Source of the DNA: Mesorhizobium sp. Pch-S
GTDB lineage: Bacteria > Pseudomonadota > Alphaproteobacteria > Rhizobiales > Rhizobiaceae
Length of the DNA: 64,000 bases
Reading direction: 5' to 3'
Assembly: GCF_004136315.1 (NCBI RefSeq)
Contig: NZ_CP029562.1
Span: forward strand, 1-64,000
Every line of letters starts with the position of its first letter. The stretch's first letter is position 1. Both the position numbers and the translations under genes were made by a program. Below are positions 43,933-53,631 of the stretch, piece after piece. A model generated the notes under the pieces. That model worked only from the letters and a program-made list of their open reading frames with translations, had not been told where the DNA came from and made no database searches.

Positions 43933-46494
43933 ATGGACATCGTCGTCGTCGAGTCGCCGAACAAGGTTAAAAGCATCAACAAATATCTCGGCCGGAACTA
44001 TAAGGTTCTGGCCTCCTTCGGCCATGTCCGTGACCTGCCCGCCAAGGATGGTTCGGTGAAACCCGACGAGGATTTCGCCATGTCCTGGGCCGTCGACACG
44101 GCTTCAGCGAAGCGATTGACCGATATCGCCAAGGCCGTGAAGGAAGCTGACGGCCTGATCCTTGCAACCGACCCGGATCGCGAAGGCGAAGCCATTGCCT
44201 GGCACGTTCTGGAAGTCCTGAAGCAGAAGAAGGTGCTGAAGGACAAGCCGGTCAGGCGCGTCGCGTTCAACTCCATCACCAAGCAGGCGGTGCTCGATGC
44301 CATCGCCAGCCCGCGCGAGATCGATCCACCGCTGGTGGACGCCTATCTGGCGCGCCGCGCCCTGGATTATCTGGTCGGCTTCACGCTTTCACCGGTGTTG
44401 TGGCGCAAACTGCCAGGCGCCCGTTCTGCCGGCCGCGTGCAGTCGGTGGCGCTGCGTTTCGTCTGCGATCGCGAGGCCGAGATCGAGCGCTTCGTGCGCG
44501 AGGAATACTGGCAGATCGCCGCCGTTCTGGGCACCCCGCGCAACGAGAGCTTCGAAGCCAGGCTGACCGCCTATGAAGGCAAGAAGCTGCAGAAGCTCGA
44601 CATTTCCTCGCAGGTCATGGCCGACGACATCAAGGCGATGCTGGAGGGCGCGTCCTTCCGCGCGCTGTCTGTCGAAGCCAAGCCGACCAAACGCAATCCC
44701 GCACCGCCCTTCACCACCTCGACGCTGCAGCAGGCCGCCTCGTCGCGCCTCGGTTTCTCGGCCCAGCGCACCATGCAGGTTGCCCAGCGCCTCTATGAAG
44801 GCATGGACATCGGCGGCGAGACGGCCGGCCTGATCACCTACATGCGTACCGACGGCGTTCAGATGGCACCCGAGGCGATTTCGGGAGCCCGCGACACCAT
44901 CGCCAAGGAATTCGGCGCCAGATATCTGCCGGAAAAGCCGCGCCACTACACGACCAAGGCCAAGAACGCGCAGGAAGCTCACGAAGCGATCCGGCCGACC
45001 GATTTCAACCGCACGCCGGCCGAGATGCGCAAATATCTCGATTCTGACCAGGCGCGGCTCTACGAGATCATCTGGCAGCGGGCGATCGCCAGCCAGATGC
45101 AGCCGGCCGAAATCGAACGCACCACGGTCGAGATCGAAGCACGCAATGGCGCGAAAGTCGCCGGCCTGCGCGCGGTGGGTTCCGTCACCCGCTTCGACGG
45201 CTTTATCGCAGCCTATACCGACCAGAAGGACGAGGATTCGGAAGACGAGGAAAACCGCCGTCTGCCCGAAATCCGCGCCGAGGAGACGCTGAAGCGCGAG
45301 CAGGTCAACGCCACCCAGCACACGACCGAGCCGCCGCCCCGCTACTCCGAAGCCTCGTTCATCAAGAAGATGGAAGAGCTCGGCATCGGCCGTCCCTCGA
45401 CCTATGTCGCGACATTGAAGACGCTGGAAGACCGCGACTACATCAAGATCGAGAACCGCAAGCTGATGCCCCAGTCCAAGGGCCGGCTGGTTACCGCCTT
45501 CATGGAAGGCTTCTTCGAGCACTATGTCGAATATGACTTCACCGCCTCTCTCGAAGAGAAGCTCGACGAGATTTCCGACGGCAAGCTCGCCTGGAAGGAC
45601 GTCTTGCGCGATTTCTGGAAGGATTTCTCCGGCGCTGTCGACGGCATCAAGGAACTGCGTGTCACCGACGTGCTCGACGCGCTCAACGAAGAGCTGGCGC
45701 CGCTGGTCTTCCCCGAGCGCGAGGATGGCTCCAATCCGCGCATCTGCCCGAAGTGCGGCAACGGCAACCTGTCGCTGAAACTCGGCAAGTTCGGCGCCTT
45801 CGTCGGTTGCTCGAACTACCCCGAATGCGGCTATACGCGCCAGCTCGACGGCCAGAACGGCAATGGCGAGAACGGCGCGGTCGAAGACGGCACCAAGCTG
45901 CTCGGCAAGGATCCGTACACCGCCGAGGAGATCACGCTGCGCTCCGGGCGTTTCGGTCCCTATGTGCAGCGCGGCGAAGGCAAGGATGCCAAGCGTTCCA
46001 GCCTGCCCAAGGGCTGGACTGCCGCCACGATCGATCATGAGAAGGCGCTGGCGCTGCTGTCGCTGCCGCGCGACGTCGGCCAGCATCCCGAGACCGGAAA
46101 GATGATTTCGGCCGGCCTTGGCCGCTACGGCCCGTTCATCCTGCACGACGGCACCTATGCCAATGTCGAAAGCATCGAGGATGTGTTCTCCATCGGCCTC
46201 AACCGCGCCGTATCGGTGCTGGCGGAGAAGCAGTCGAAGGGACCAGGCGGACGCAATGGCGGCACGCCGGCAGCACTGAAGGATCTCGGCGACCACCCTG
46301 CCGGCGGTGGCAAGATCACGGTGCGTGACGGCCGCTACGGCGCCTATGTGAATTTCGGCAAGATCAACGCGACCCTGCCCAAGGGCAAGGATCCGCAGAC
46401 GGTGACGGTGGACGAAGCCGTCGCGCTGATCGCCGAGAAGGAAGCCAAGGGCGGAGGCGGCAAGAAGCCGTTCCGCGGCAAGAAGAAGGGATAG
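43933..46494 (+). CDS. topA: DNA topoisomerase I
   Basis: The 853-residue product is a type IA topoisomerase: the Toprim domain (IVVVESPNKVKSINKYLG, ATDPDREGEAIAWH), the SAGRVQSVALR segment, the catalytic Tyr303 in LITYMRTDG, and a zinc finger (CPKCGNGNLSLKLGKFGAFVGC). At least three C-terminal GxFGPY-type repeats follow (RSGRFGPYVQRGE, GLGRYGPFILHDG, RDGRYGAYVNFG), and a Lys-rich tail. It relaxes negative supercoils. rnr begins 4 bases after its stop. Confidence 0.98.
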   Translation: MDIVVVESPNKVKSINKYLGRNYKVLASFGHVRDLPAKDGSVKPDEDFAMSWAVDTASAKRLTDIAKAVKEADGLILATDPDREGEAIAWHVLEVLKQKKVLKDKPVRRVAFNSITKQAVLDAIASPREIDPPLVDAYLARRALDYLVGFTLSPVLWRKLPGARSAGRVQSVALRFVCDREAEIERFVREEYWQIAAVLGTPRNESFEARLTAYEGKKLQKLDISSQVMADDIKAMLEGASFRALSVEAKPTKRNPAPPFTTSTLQQAASSRLGFSAQRTMQVAQRLYEGMDIGGETAGLITYMRTDGVQMAPEAISGARDTIAKEFGARYLPEKPRHYTTKAKNAQEAHEAIRPTDFNRTPAEMRKYLDSDQARLYEIIWQRAIASQMQPAEIERTTVEIEARNGAKVAGLRAVGSVTRFDGFIAAYTDQKDEDSEDEENRRLPEIRAEETLKREQVNATQHTTEPPPRYSEASFIKKMEELGIGRPSTYVATLKTLEDRDYIKIENRKLMPQSKGRLVTAFMEGFFEHYVEYDFTASLEEKLDEISDGKLAWKDVLRDFWKDFSGAVDGIKELRVTDVLDALNEELAPLVFPEREDGSNPRICPKCGNGNLSLKLGKFGAFVGCSNYPECGYTRQLDGQNGNGENGAVEDGTKLLGKDPYTAEEITLRSGRFGPYVQRGEGKDAKRSSLPKGWTAATIDHEKALALLSLPRDVGQHPETGKMISAGLGRYGPFILHDGTYANVESIEDVFSIGLNRAVSVLAEKQSKGPGGRNGGTPAALKDLGDHPAGGGKITVRDGRYGAYVNFGKINATLPKGKDPQTVTVDEAVALIAEKEAKGGGGKKPFRGKKKG

Positions 46495-46498
46495 GGCA

Positions 46499-48799
46499 TT
46501 GGCGCGCAGGATCTCCGGACGAAGCCATGGCGATCCCCGCGCTGCCGATACCCGCCGGGGCACACGCGACCAGTATCGCCCCTCGCGCGATGAAATCCTG
46601 CGCTACATCGCGGAAAACCCCGATCGTTCCGGCAAGCGCGAGATCGCCAAGGCCTTTGCCCTGCGCGGCGACGATCGGGCCTGGCTGAAAGACCTGCTGC
46701 GCGACCTGCAGGACGAAGGACTGCTCGAAAAGACGCGCAAGCGACACATTCGCCCCGGTGCGCTGCCCCATGTCGCAGTGCTCGACGTGATTGGGCGTGA
46801 CAGCGAAGGCGGCCTCCTCAGCCAGCCCGCCGAGCATCAGGGCAATGGCGAGCCGCCGCTGGTTTCGATCCGGGTCTCGCGCACCGGCCCCGTGGCTGGC
46901 ATCGGCGACCGGGTGCTTGCCAAGACCTTCCCGACCGACGATCCCGCTGGCCCCGCCTACACGGCGCGCATCATGAAGGTGTTCGAGAAACGCAAGGACG
47001 CCGTGCTCGGTGTCTTCCGTGTCTTGAAGGACGGTACATTCCGTATCGAACCGGTGGAACGCCGGCAGCCCGAGCTCATCGTCGACCAGGAGTTCCAGAA
47101 CGGTGCCCGCAATGGCGACCTGGTCGAAGTCGAACCGTCGCGCCCCGGCCGCTATGGCCTGCCGCGGGCGAAAGTGCTGGCGGTCCTCGGTTCGCTGACC
47201 AGTGAAAAAGCGGTCTCGATGATCGCCATCCACGCACACGACATCCCACACATCTTCTCGCCCGATGTGCTGGCTGAAGCCGAAGCCTTGAAGCCGGTGA
47301 CGTTGCAGGGGCGCGAAGACTGGCGCGACCTGCCGCTGGTCACCATCGATCCGGCGGACGCCAAGGACCACGACGACGCGGTCTATGCGGTACCGGACAC
47401 GGACGAGAACAATCCCGGTGGCGTGGTGGTGACGGTAGCCATCGCCGATGTCGCTGCCTATGTGCGGCCGAATTCGGCACTCGATCGCGAGGCCCTGAAG
47501 CGTGGCAATTCCGTCTATTTCCCGGATCGCGTCGTGCCGATGTTGCCCGAACGCATTTCGAACAATCTCTGCTCGCTGCGCGAGGGCGAGGACCGCCCGG
47601 CCATAGCGACGCGCATGACCTTTTCGGCAGAAGGGCGCAAGATCCGCCACAGCTTCCACCGCGTGATGATGAAGTCGGCCGCCAAGCTTGCCTATCCTCA
47701 GGCACAGGCTGCCATCGACGGAGTGCCGGACGACAAGACTGGCCCGCTCCTCGACAGCGTGCTGAAACCGCTGTGGGACGCCTACGCCGTGCTGAAGCGC
47801 GGTCGCGATGCCCGCCAGCCGCTGGAACTCGACCTGCCGGAACGCAAGATCCTGCTCAAGGAGGACGGCACTGTCGACCGTGTCATCGTTCCGGAACGGC
47901 TGGACGCGCACAAGCTGATTGAAGAGTTCATGATCCAGGCCAACGTCGCCGCCGCAGAGACGCTGGAAGCCAAGAAGCAACCGCTGATCTATCGAATCCA
48001 CGACGGCCCGACGCTGGCCAAGCAGGAATCGCTGCGCGAATTCCTGCAGACGCTTGGCCTGTCTCTGGCGCGTGGCGCGCAGATGCGCCCGAGCCAGTTC
48101 AACTCGATCCTCGAACGCGTACGCGGCGCCGACAACGAGGCACTCGTCAACGAGGTGGTGCTGCGCTCGCAGAGCCAGGCCGAATACAACCCCGACAACA
48201 TCGGCCATTTCGGGCTGAACCTGCGCCGCTACGCGCATTTCACCTCGCCGATCCGTCGTTATGCCGATCTGATCGTGCACCGTGGACTGATCGCGGCGCT
48301 TGGCCTGGGGCCGGACGGCCTGACCCATGGCGAAGAGGAAAGACTGGCTGAAACCGGTGCACTGATCTCGGCCGCGGAACGCCGCGCCATGGCCGCGGAA
48401 CGCGAAACCGTCGACCGCCTCATCGCGGCCTACCTGGCCGAGCGCGTCGATGAACGCTTCGACGCGCGCATCTCCGGTGTCGCCAAGGCAGGACTTTTTG
48501 TCCAGTTGCCACAATTTGGCGCAGATGGTTTTATCCCGGTGTCATCGCTGGGTGACGATTATTATATATTCGATGAAACGGCGCGTTCGCTTTTCGGGGA
48601 ACGCAGCGGCAAGGGATATCAGCTTGCGGACCGCGTCGAGGTCCGACTTGTCGAAGTGGCGCCGCTGGCCGGCGCGATGCGCTTCGAAATGCTGAGCGCA
48701 CCGAAACCACTGCCTGGCTCGAAACGGTCGTTTCACAAGGCAAAGGGCCGCGCCCGAGCCTCGCAATCGCGTTCTGGACCGCGCGGCAGGAGACGATGA
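46499..48799 (+). CDS. rnr: Ribonuclease R
   Basis: The 766-residue product has an N-terminal helix-turn-helix region, cold-shock domains, the RNB catalytic domain with the metal-binding DPADAKDHDDAVYA near residue 285 and RYAHFTSPIRRYADL, a C-terminal S1 domain (FDARISGVAKAGLFVQL) and a basic tail. It degrades structured RNA 3' to 5'. The start is a TTG at 46499, with AAGGGA 7 bases upstream inside the end of topA. The stop overlaps the DUF983 start. Confidence 0.97.
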   Translation: MARRISGRSHGDPRAADTRRGTRDQYRPSRDEILRYIAENPDRSGKREIAKAFALRGDDRAWLKDLLRDLQDEGLLEKTRKRHIRPGALPHVAVLDVIGRDSEGGLLSQPAEHQGNGEPPLVSIRVSRTGPVAGIGDRVLAKTFPTDDPAGPAYTARIMKVFEKRKDAVLGVFRVLKDGTFRIEPVERRQPELIVDQEFQNGARNGDLVEVEPSRPGRYGLPRAKVLAVLGSLTSEKAVSMIAIHAHDIPHIFSPDVLAEAEALKPVTLQGREDWRDLPLVTIDPADAKDHDDAVYAVPDTDENNPGGVVVTVAIADVAAYVRPNSALDREALKRGNSVYFPDRVVPMLPERISNNLCSLREGEDRPAIATRMTFSAEGRKIRHSFHRVMMKSAAKLAYPQAQAAIDGVPDDKTGPLLDSVLKPLWDAYAVLKRGRDARQPLELDLPERKILLKEDGTVDRVIVPERLDAHKLIEEFMIQANVAAAETLEAKKQPLIYRIHDGPTLAKQESLREFLQTLGLSLARGAQMRPSQFNSILERVRGADNEALVNEVVLRSQSQAEYNPDNIGHFGLNLRRYAHFTSPIRRYADLIVHRGLIAALGLGPDGLTHGEEERLAETGALISAAERRAMAAERETVDRLIAAYLAERVDERFDARISGVAKAGLFVQLPQFGADGFIPVSSLGDDYYIFDETARSLFGERSGKGYQLADRVEVRLVEVAPLAGAMRFEMLSAPKPLPGSKRSFHKAKGRARASQSRSGPRGRRR

Positions 48800-49233
48800 T
48801 GCAACAGCAGGTTTTCGGCGGCGAACAGCATTCCGGCAGGGCAACGCGTCCACTGTGGACGGCGATGAAGCGCGGCTTCCTGTGCCGCTGCCCGAATTGC
48901 GGCGAAGGCAAGCTGTTTCGCGCCTTCACCAAGACCTTCGATCACTGCGAAGCCTGCGGCGAAGAGTTTCATCACCATCGCGCCGACGACCTGCCGGCCT
49001 ATCTGGTGATCGTGATCGTCGGCCACGTCATCCTCGGCGGTTTCATGGGCGTCGAGGCGACCTCGACGCTGACCATGTGGCAACACCTCGCGATCTGGGC
49101 GCCTATCACCATCATCATGTCGCTGGCGCTTTTGCAGCCTGTCAAGGGCGCAGTGATCGGCTTGCAGTGGGCGTATTACATGCACGGTTTTGGCGGCGAG
49201 GTCGATCACATCGAAGGTCATCCCGAGACCTGA
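48796..49233 (+). CDS. DUF983 domain-containing protein
   Basis: The 145-residue product has two CxxC zinc-type pairs (CRCPNCGEGKLFRAF and CEACGEEFHHHRADD) followed by two transmembrane segments (LPAYLVIVIVGHVILGGFM and WAPITIIMSLALLQPVKG). This is the DUF983 pattern; its function is unknown. Its ATG overlaps the rnr stop by 4 bases, so it is translationally coupled to rnr. Confidence 0.95.
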   Translation: MMQQQVFGGEQHSGRATRPLWTAMKRGFLCRCPNCGEGKLFRAFTKTFDHCEACGEEFHHHRADDLPAYLVIVIVGHVILGGFMGVEATSTLTMWQHLAIWAPITIIMSLALLQPVKGAVIGLQWAYYMHGFGGEVDHIEGHPET

Positions 49234-49306
49234 CCTCGCGGCTGGTGCAATGCACCGGCCCAGACCACCCCTTTAATTTGACATGAGTTTCCGCTAGGTC
49301 GGTCAC

Positions 49307-50044
49307 ATGCAAGGGATGACCAAGGCGGAAGTCGACAAGGCCGAGCGCAACGAATCCGCGCTCGGAGACGGGCCGAAACGTCCGCGCGACGCGGCGACGC
49401 TCATTCTGCTCGACCGCAAGGGCGACGACTTCCGCGTGCTGATGGGCCGGCGCCACGCGGCACACGCCTTCATGCCCGGCAAATTCGTCTTCCCCGGTGG
49501 CCGCACCGACCCTGCCGACAGCCGCGTTCCGGTTGCGACCGGCCTGCATCCCGAAGACGAAAGCAAACTGATAGCCCGCGCAGGACGCACCGGATCAACC
49601 CGCGCCCGCGCCATTGCCCTGTCCGCAATCCGCGAAACCTACGAAGAGGCTGGCCTGCTGATCGGCCGGAAGGGCCCCCTCACCACAGGCAAGCGCGACT
49701 GGCAGGGTTTCGTCGAACATGGCGTGCAGCCTTCTCTGGAAGCCGTGCGCTTCATTGCCCGCGCGATCACCCCACCCGGGCGCGTGCGTCGCTTCGATAC
49801 CCGTTTTCTCGCTGCCTGGCGCGACGATGTCGCGGTCGCCTTGCCCAACGGGCCGACCAACGAGCTCGAAGAACTGGTCTGGCTGCCACTGGCCGAGGCC
49901 AGGAAAGCCGATATTCCGACGATTACGCGAACGATCCTCGATGAGCTGGAGAAGCGGCTCAGCGACGATCCGCTGCTGCGGCCCGGCGGAGCGGTGCCTT
50001 TCTACCGGATGCTCCACAACCGCTTCGTGCGTGACGTTCTCTAA
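49307..50044 (+). CDS. NUDIX hydrolase
   Basis: The 245-residue product contains a Nudix box: GKFVFPGGRTDPAD, then after an insertion AIALSAIRETYEEAGLLIG with the REXXEE-type residues RETYEEAG. The family cleaves nucleoside diphosphate-linked compounds; the substrate here is unknown, although long members of this type resemble NUDT7/19 CoA-related hydrolases. The ATG at 49307 is preferred; an ATG at 49316 is also in frame. Confidence 0.9.
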   Translation: MQGMTKAEVDKAERNESALGDGPKRPRDAATLILLDRKGDDFRVLMGRRHAAHAFMPGKFVFPGGRTDPADSRVPVATGLHPEDESKLIARAGRTGSTRARAIALSAIRETYEEAGLLIGRKGPLTTGKRDWQGFVEHGVQPSLEAVRFIARAITPPGRVRRFDTRFLAAWRDDVAVALPNGPTNELEELVWLPLAEARKADIPTITRTILDELEKRLSDDPLLRPGGAVPFYRMLHNRFVRDVL

Positions 50045-50067
50045 GACAAATCCATAATCAGGCTGGC

Positions 50068-51252
50068 ATGACGGACGAAACCATGGCGCAAGACGAGGAG
50101 CGCGTACATTGGCTGCCGATGATAGCAGCCATTTCCTCGATCAGCGTCGTTGGCATTGCCATCGGCCTTGGCATGCCGCTGCTCAGCGTCATCCTGGAAT
50201 CGCGCGGCCATTCGGCCTCCATGATCGGGCTCAACACGGCGGTCGCCGGCCTCGCCTCGATCGCCGGGGCACCATTGGCAACACCGATCGCCACACGTCT
50301 CGGCGTGGCCTGGGCCATGCTGATCATGATCGCGGCAGGCGCACTCGCCTTTGTCGGCTTCCATTTCGCACCAGCGTTCTGGATGTGGTTTCCGCTTCGC
50401 ATCGTGCTTCACATCGCATTGACGGTGCTCTTCATCCTTTCCGAATTCTGGATCAGCACCTCCGCGCCGCCACAGCGACGCGGCCTGGTACTCGGCATCT
50501 ACGCCACAGTGCTGTCGCTGGGCTTCGCAGCCGGACCATGGCTGTTCTCGCAGATCGGCAGCTCCGGTTTCCTGCCCTTCGGCGTCATCATCGTGCTCGT
50601 CACGGTTGCGGCGATCCCCGTGCTTGCAGCGCGCAAGGAAAGCCCACCGATCCGGCCGGAGGGCGAGGAAACCAGCGGCTTCCTTCGCTACATCTGGCTG
50701 GTTCCCACCGCCACGGCCGCTGTCCTGGTGTTCGGCGCGGTCGAGACCGGCGGCTTCGCGCTTTTCCCGGTCTACGGCAACCGGATCGGCTATTCGGAAG
50801 CGGATGCGGCGCTGCTGCTCACCATGATCGGGCTCGGCAATGTCCTGCTGCAGATCCCGATCGGCATGGTCAGTGATCGGGTCGGTGACCGTCGCTACCT
50901 GCTTCTTGCCTGCGCCGCTGTCGGGCTCATCGGAACGCTGGTCATGCCGCACCTTGCCTCGAACTGGCGCCTTATGGCCGGACTTCTGTTCGTATGGGGC
51001 GGCGTCGTAGCGGCGCTCTACACCGTTGGCCTTGCCCATCTCGGCTCGCAGCTGTCCGGCCACGAACTTGCCTCGGCAAATGCTGCCTTCGTGCTCTGCT
51101 ATGGTGTCGGCATGGTGCTTGGACCGCAGGCCATCGGCCTCGGCATGGACGCCTTCGGGCCGTCCGGCTTCGGCGGAGCGCTGTCCTTGTTCTTCGGAGC
51201 CTACATCCTGCTGGCCGTGGGCCGCCTTGTCCTGAAAGCAGGGAGGGGCTGA
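50068..51252 (+). CDS. MFS transporter (YcaD-like)
   Basis: The 394-residue product has about twelve transmembrane segments and MFS-type loops (APLATPIATRLG, IGMVSDRVGDRRYLL). Its length and SEFWISTSAPPQRRG segment resemble the YcaD group. The substrate is unknown. It is 23 bases after the NUDIX gene on the same strand and convergent with the methyltransferase gene (6 bases between stops). Confidence 0.92.
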   Translation: MTDETMAQDEERVHWLPMIAAISSISVVGIAIGLGMPLLSVILESRGHSASMIGLNTAVAGLASIAGAPLATPIATRLGVAWAMLIMIAAGALAFVGFHFAPAFWMWFPLRIVLHIALTVLFILSEFWISTSAPPQRRGLVLGIYATVLSLGFAAGPWLFSQIGSSGFLPFGVIIVLVTVAAIPVLAARKESPPIRPEGEETSGFLRYIWLVPTATAAVLVFGAVETGGFALFPVYGNRIGYSEADAALLLTMIGLGNVLLQIPIGMVSDRVGDRRYLLLACAAVGLIGTLVMPHLASNWRLMAGLLFVWGGVVAALYTVGLAHLGSQLSGHELASANAAFVLCYGVGMVLGPQAIGLGMDAFGPSGFGGALSLFFGAYILLAVGRLVLKAGRG

Positions 51253-51258
51253 CGGCTA

Positions 51259-51990
51259 TCAGGCCGCAAGCGGCCGGGCTTTCAGCCACAGGAACAACGG
51301 AATCCGATCCCAGTTGCGCATGGCAGCCCATTGCGATCCGGTATCAGGCGTAGGCTCCAGAATCGAAGTAACTGCCAATCCGGCTGTCTCCAGCGCGGCC
51401 ATGTAGTGCTGCAGCGGCTGTGACCAGCCGGCGAAACGCATGCGCAAGCCGCCGCGTTCCTCCGTGCCTTCAAAATGCTCGCGGCCGAAATAGCTGCCGT
51501 CGACCACGAAAGGGGCATGTGGACGCTCGCGGTCGAAACGGCCGCGATCGGCAAAGGGATGCACGATCGAGACAAACAGCGTGCCGGATGGGCGTAGCAC
51601 GCGCCGCATTTCCTTTACTGCGGCGGGCACATCGTCGATATCCATCAAGACGTTGTAGGCCATGACGAAGTCGAAGCTGGCCGCTTCGAACGGCAGGCTG
51701 GTGGCCGGCGCGACCTCGTAGCGGTCAGCCGAATCGACCTCCCTGGCGGCAGCGACAAAAGCTGCAACCGTGTCCGTCGCGGTCACGCGATAACCGTGTT
51801 CCTTCAGCAAGCGCGAAACCCTGCCTTCGCCGCAGCCTACCTCCAGTGCGTCACCGGCGCCCTTGCCGATGAACTCGTGCAAGGCCGGCCGATACGCCCA
51901 GAAGGCGTCGTGGTTGGGTGCGCGGGCCCATTCGATCCATTCGGACGCGACATCGGACCAATGATCGTGATCCTTCCTCGGATCGGTCAT
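51259..51990 (-). CDS. Class I SAM-dependent methyltransferase
   Basis: The 243-residue product has motif I ALEVGCGEGRVSRLL, DFVMAYNVLMDI and VLRPSGTLFVSIVHPF, typical of UbiE/Methyltransf_11 type enzymes. The substrate is unknown. No partner gene is adjacent on the same strand. Confidence 0.92.
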   Translation of the reverse strand: MTDPRKDHDHWSDVASEWIEWARAPNHDAFWAYRPALHEFIGKGAGDALEVGCGEGRVSRLLKEHGYRVTATDTVAAFVAAAREVDSADRYEVAPATSLPFEAASFDFVMAYNVLMDIDDVPAAVKEMRRVLRPSGTLFVSIVHPFADRGRFDRERPHAPFVVDGSYFGREHFEGTEERGGLRMRFAGWSQPLQHYMAALETAGLAVTSILEPTPDTGSQWAAMRNWDRIPLFLWLKARPLAA

Positions 51991-52114
51991 GGCGGGCTCC
52001 CTGGTTTGCGACGAAACGGCCCTGATGGCTCATTCATCGGGTCCGTACAACGTCCAAATCCGGCCCGCTTTTACTCCAGTGGCCAGTCCCGCAGACCTCG
52101 AAGAGGCACCGCCC

Positions 52115-52342
52115 TCAGTCGCCGGGTTTCTTCTTGCCGGTCAACAGGGCATAGACTGCCATGGAGTGACCGTGACCGAGATCATAATCCGTCTTCAGCC
52201 ATTCGATGATCTGGCCAGCCTTGATGCCAGGCTTCAGCTTTCCACCCTCCGAATAGCCCTTTGCGTCGGCGAGGCGCATCAGGTCGTCCGGCCCCTGGCC
52301 CGTCTTGTTCTTGATCGTATCGAGATAGGCCTGGAAAGACAT
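52115..52342 (-). CDS. DUF4287 domain-containing protein
   Basis: The 75-residue product matches DUF4287: MSFQAYLDTIKNKTGQGPDDL, KLKPGIKAGQIIEWLKTDYDLGHGHSMAVYALL. Members are small cytoplasmic proteins of unknown function, often single genes in Rhizobiales and Actinobacteria. A good ribosome binding site (GGAG) precedes the ATG. Confidence 0.88.
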   Translation of the reverse strand: MSFQAYLDTIKNKTGQGPDDLMRLADAKGYSEGGKLKPGIKAGQIIEWLKTDYDLGHGHSMAVYALLTGKKKPGD

Positions 52343-52703
52343 GAACTTCTCCGGTTATTGAGACGCCGGAATATGAGATGCACCATCGCCACCCGCAATG
52401 GCCCTGATTTGCGCCGTCCCCAGCCAGCATCTGCGTGATTTGCCGTAGCACGGCCGGTCAGGGTTGTGTTCCAGCCAAATTGCTGTATAGACGCGCCCAA
52501 TCTGCCGGTCCCAGCTGGGGGCTGAACGGAGGGCCGGAGGTTTCCCAGGGAACCACCGTGTGGAGCGAAAACGCTTCCGCCTCCCGTGTCTCCGCTCTCG
52601 ACCGTCTCGTCATGCTCCTTTCTTCTCCGCTTCGCGGATAAAGAGAAGTTGCAGAGGCTTTAGCCGCCGGGAACCGGGAGAGAAACGAAGAAAGGCAAGA
52701 CAA
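52343..52703. other. Intergenic region upstream of rpsF (361 bp)
   Basis: It presumably contains the promoters of both the DUF4287 gene and the rpsF operon. A small hairpin (TCCGCTTCGCGGA, near 52625) and CCGG-GAA-CCGG near 52666 lie in the rpsF leader. They might belong to an S6:S18 control element, but I cannot show this from sequence. Confidence 0.4.
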
Positions 52704-53189
52704 ATGGCTCTTTACGAACATGTGTTCCTTGCCCGGCAGGATCTGTCGCAGCAGCAGGTCGATGAGCTCGTTGAACGTTTCAAGGGCGTCATCACCGCAG
52801 GCGGCGGCTCGGTTGGCCGGGTCGAGAACTGGGGACTGAAGTCCCTCACCTACCGGGTCAAGAAGAACCGGAAGGCTTACTACACGCTCATGGACCTGAC
52901 CTGCCCGCCGGCAGCGCTCAGCGAAATGGAACGCCAGATGGGTCTGTCGGAAGACGTCCTGCGCTTCCTGACCATCAAGGTCGAGAAGCACGAGGAAGGC
53001 GTCTCGGCAATGATGCAGAAGCGCGAAGAGCGCTCCGAGCGCGGTGGCTTCGGCGACCGTGACCGTGGCGATCGTGGTCCGCGTTCGTTCGGCGACCGCG
53101 GCGATCGTGGTCCGCGCTCGTTCGGCGACCGTGACGGTGGCGATCGTGGCCCGCGTCCGCAGCGCAGCTTTGAAGGGGGTGCAGAATAA
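52704..53189 (+). CDS. rpsF: 30S ribosomal protein S6
   Basis: The 161-residue product has the S6 fold ([46 protein letters not shown]) followed by a long tail of about 45 residues made of [12 protein letters not shown] repeats. S6 binds S18 in the small subunit platform. AAAGG precedes the ATG at 52704; a longer upstream reading is not conserved. The stop TAA overlaps the rpsR start (TAATG). Confidence 0.97.
   Translation: MALYEHVFLARQDLSQQQVDELVERFKGVITAGGGSVGRVENWGLKSLTYRVKKNRKAYYTLMDLTCPPAALSEMERQMGLSEDVLRFLTIKVEKHEEGVSAMMQKREERSERGGFGDRDRGDRGPRSFGDRGDRGPRSFGDRDGGDRGPRPQRSFEGGAE
53052..53159 (+). repeat. Tandem repeats in the rpsF 3' end
   Basis: Three imperfect units of 33-39 bases, each beginning GGCGACCG and containing GGCGATCGTGG, encode GDR(D)[13 protein letters not shown] blocks. 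Confidence 0.75.
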
Positions 53190-53437
53190 TGGTCGACATC
53201 AACCAGATCCCGACCCGGCGCCCGTTCCATCGCCGCCGCAAGACCTGCCCGTTCTCCGGCGCCAATGCTCCGAAGATCGACTACAAGGACGTGCGTCTGC
53301 TGCAGCGCTACATCTCCGAGCGCGGCAAGATCGTGCCGTCGCGCATCACCGCCGTCAGCCAGAAGAAGCAGCGCGAACTCGCCCAGGCGATCAAGCGCGC
53401 CCGTTTCCTCGGCCTGCTGCCCTACGTGGTTCGCTAA
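53189..53437 (+). CDS. rpsR: 30S ribosomal protein S18
   Basis: The 82-residue product matches S18: [65 protein letters not shown]. It pairs with S6 in the platform. The gene overlaps rpsF by one base and is followed by a terminator. Confidence 0.98.
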   Translation: MVDINQIPTRRPFHRRRKTCPFSGANAPKIDYKDVRLLQRYISERGKIVPSRITAVSQKKQRELAQAIKRARFLGLLPYVVR

Positions 53438-53443
53438 CAATTT

Positions 53444-53472
53444 ACCCGCGGGCGGCAACGCCCGCGGGTTTT
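53444..53472 (+). terminator. Terminator after rpsR
   Basis: ACCCGCGGGC and GCCCGCGGGT form a perfect 10-bp stem around 6 nt, followed by TTT. It separates rpsF-rpsR from rplI, so rplI probably also has its own promoter in the 160 bases that follow. Confidence 0.88.
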
Positions 53473-53631
53473 CTCCGACCATGATGGGCATGGCCGGTAT
53501 GCCGAGAATCCCAAGTTGGGCATGAGCCCTAACTGCCTCGACAGGCAGGACAGCGAAACCGGTGCCAAAGCGCCCTTCTCTTCCTGACTGTCTCCCGAAC
53601 AGCGTCGGCTACGACGCATATGGAGAAAACA

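Noticed and set aside
44389..48514. Long minus-strand open frames over topA and rnr
   Set aside because: They are antisense shadows of conserved genes; compositions are those of GC-driven spurious frames.
52600..52703. S6:S18-binding leader element before rpsF
   Set aside because: Two small hairpins are present, but the conserved CCG-bulge pattern could not be confirmed by eye.
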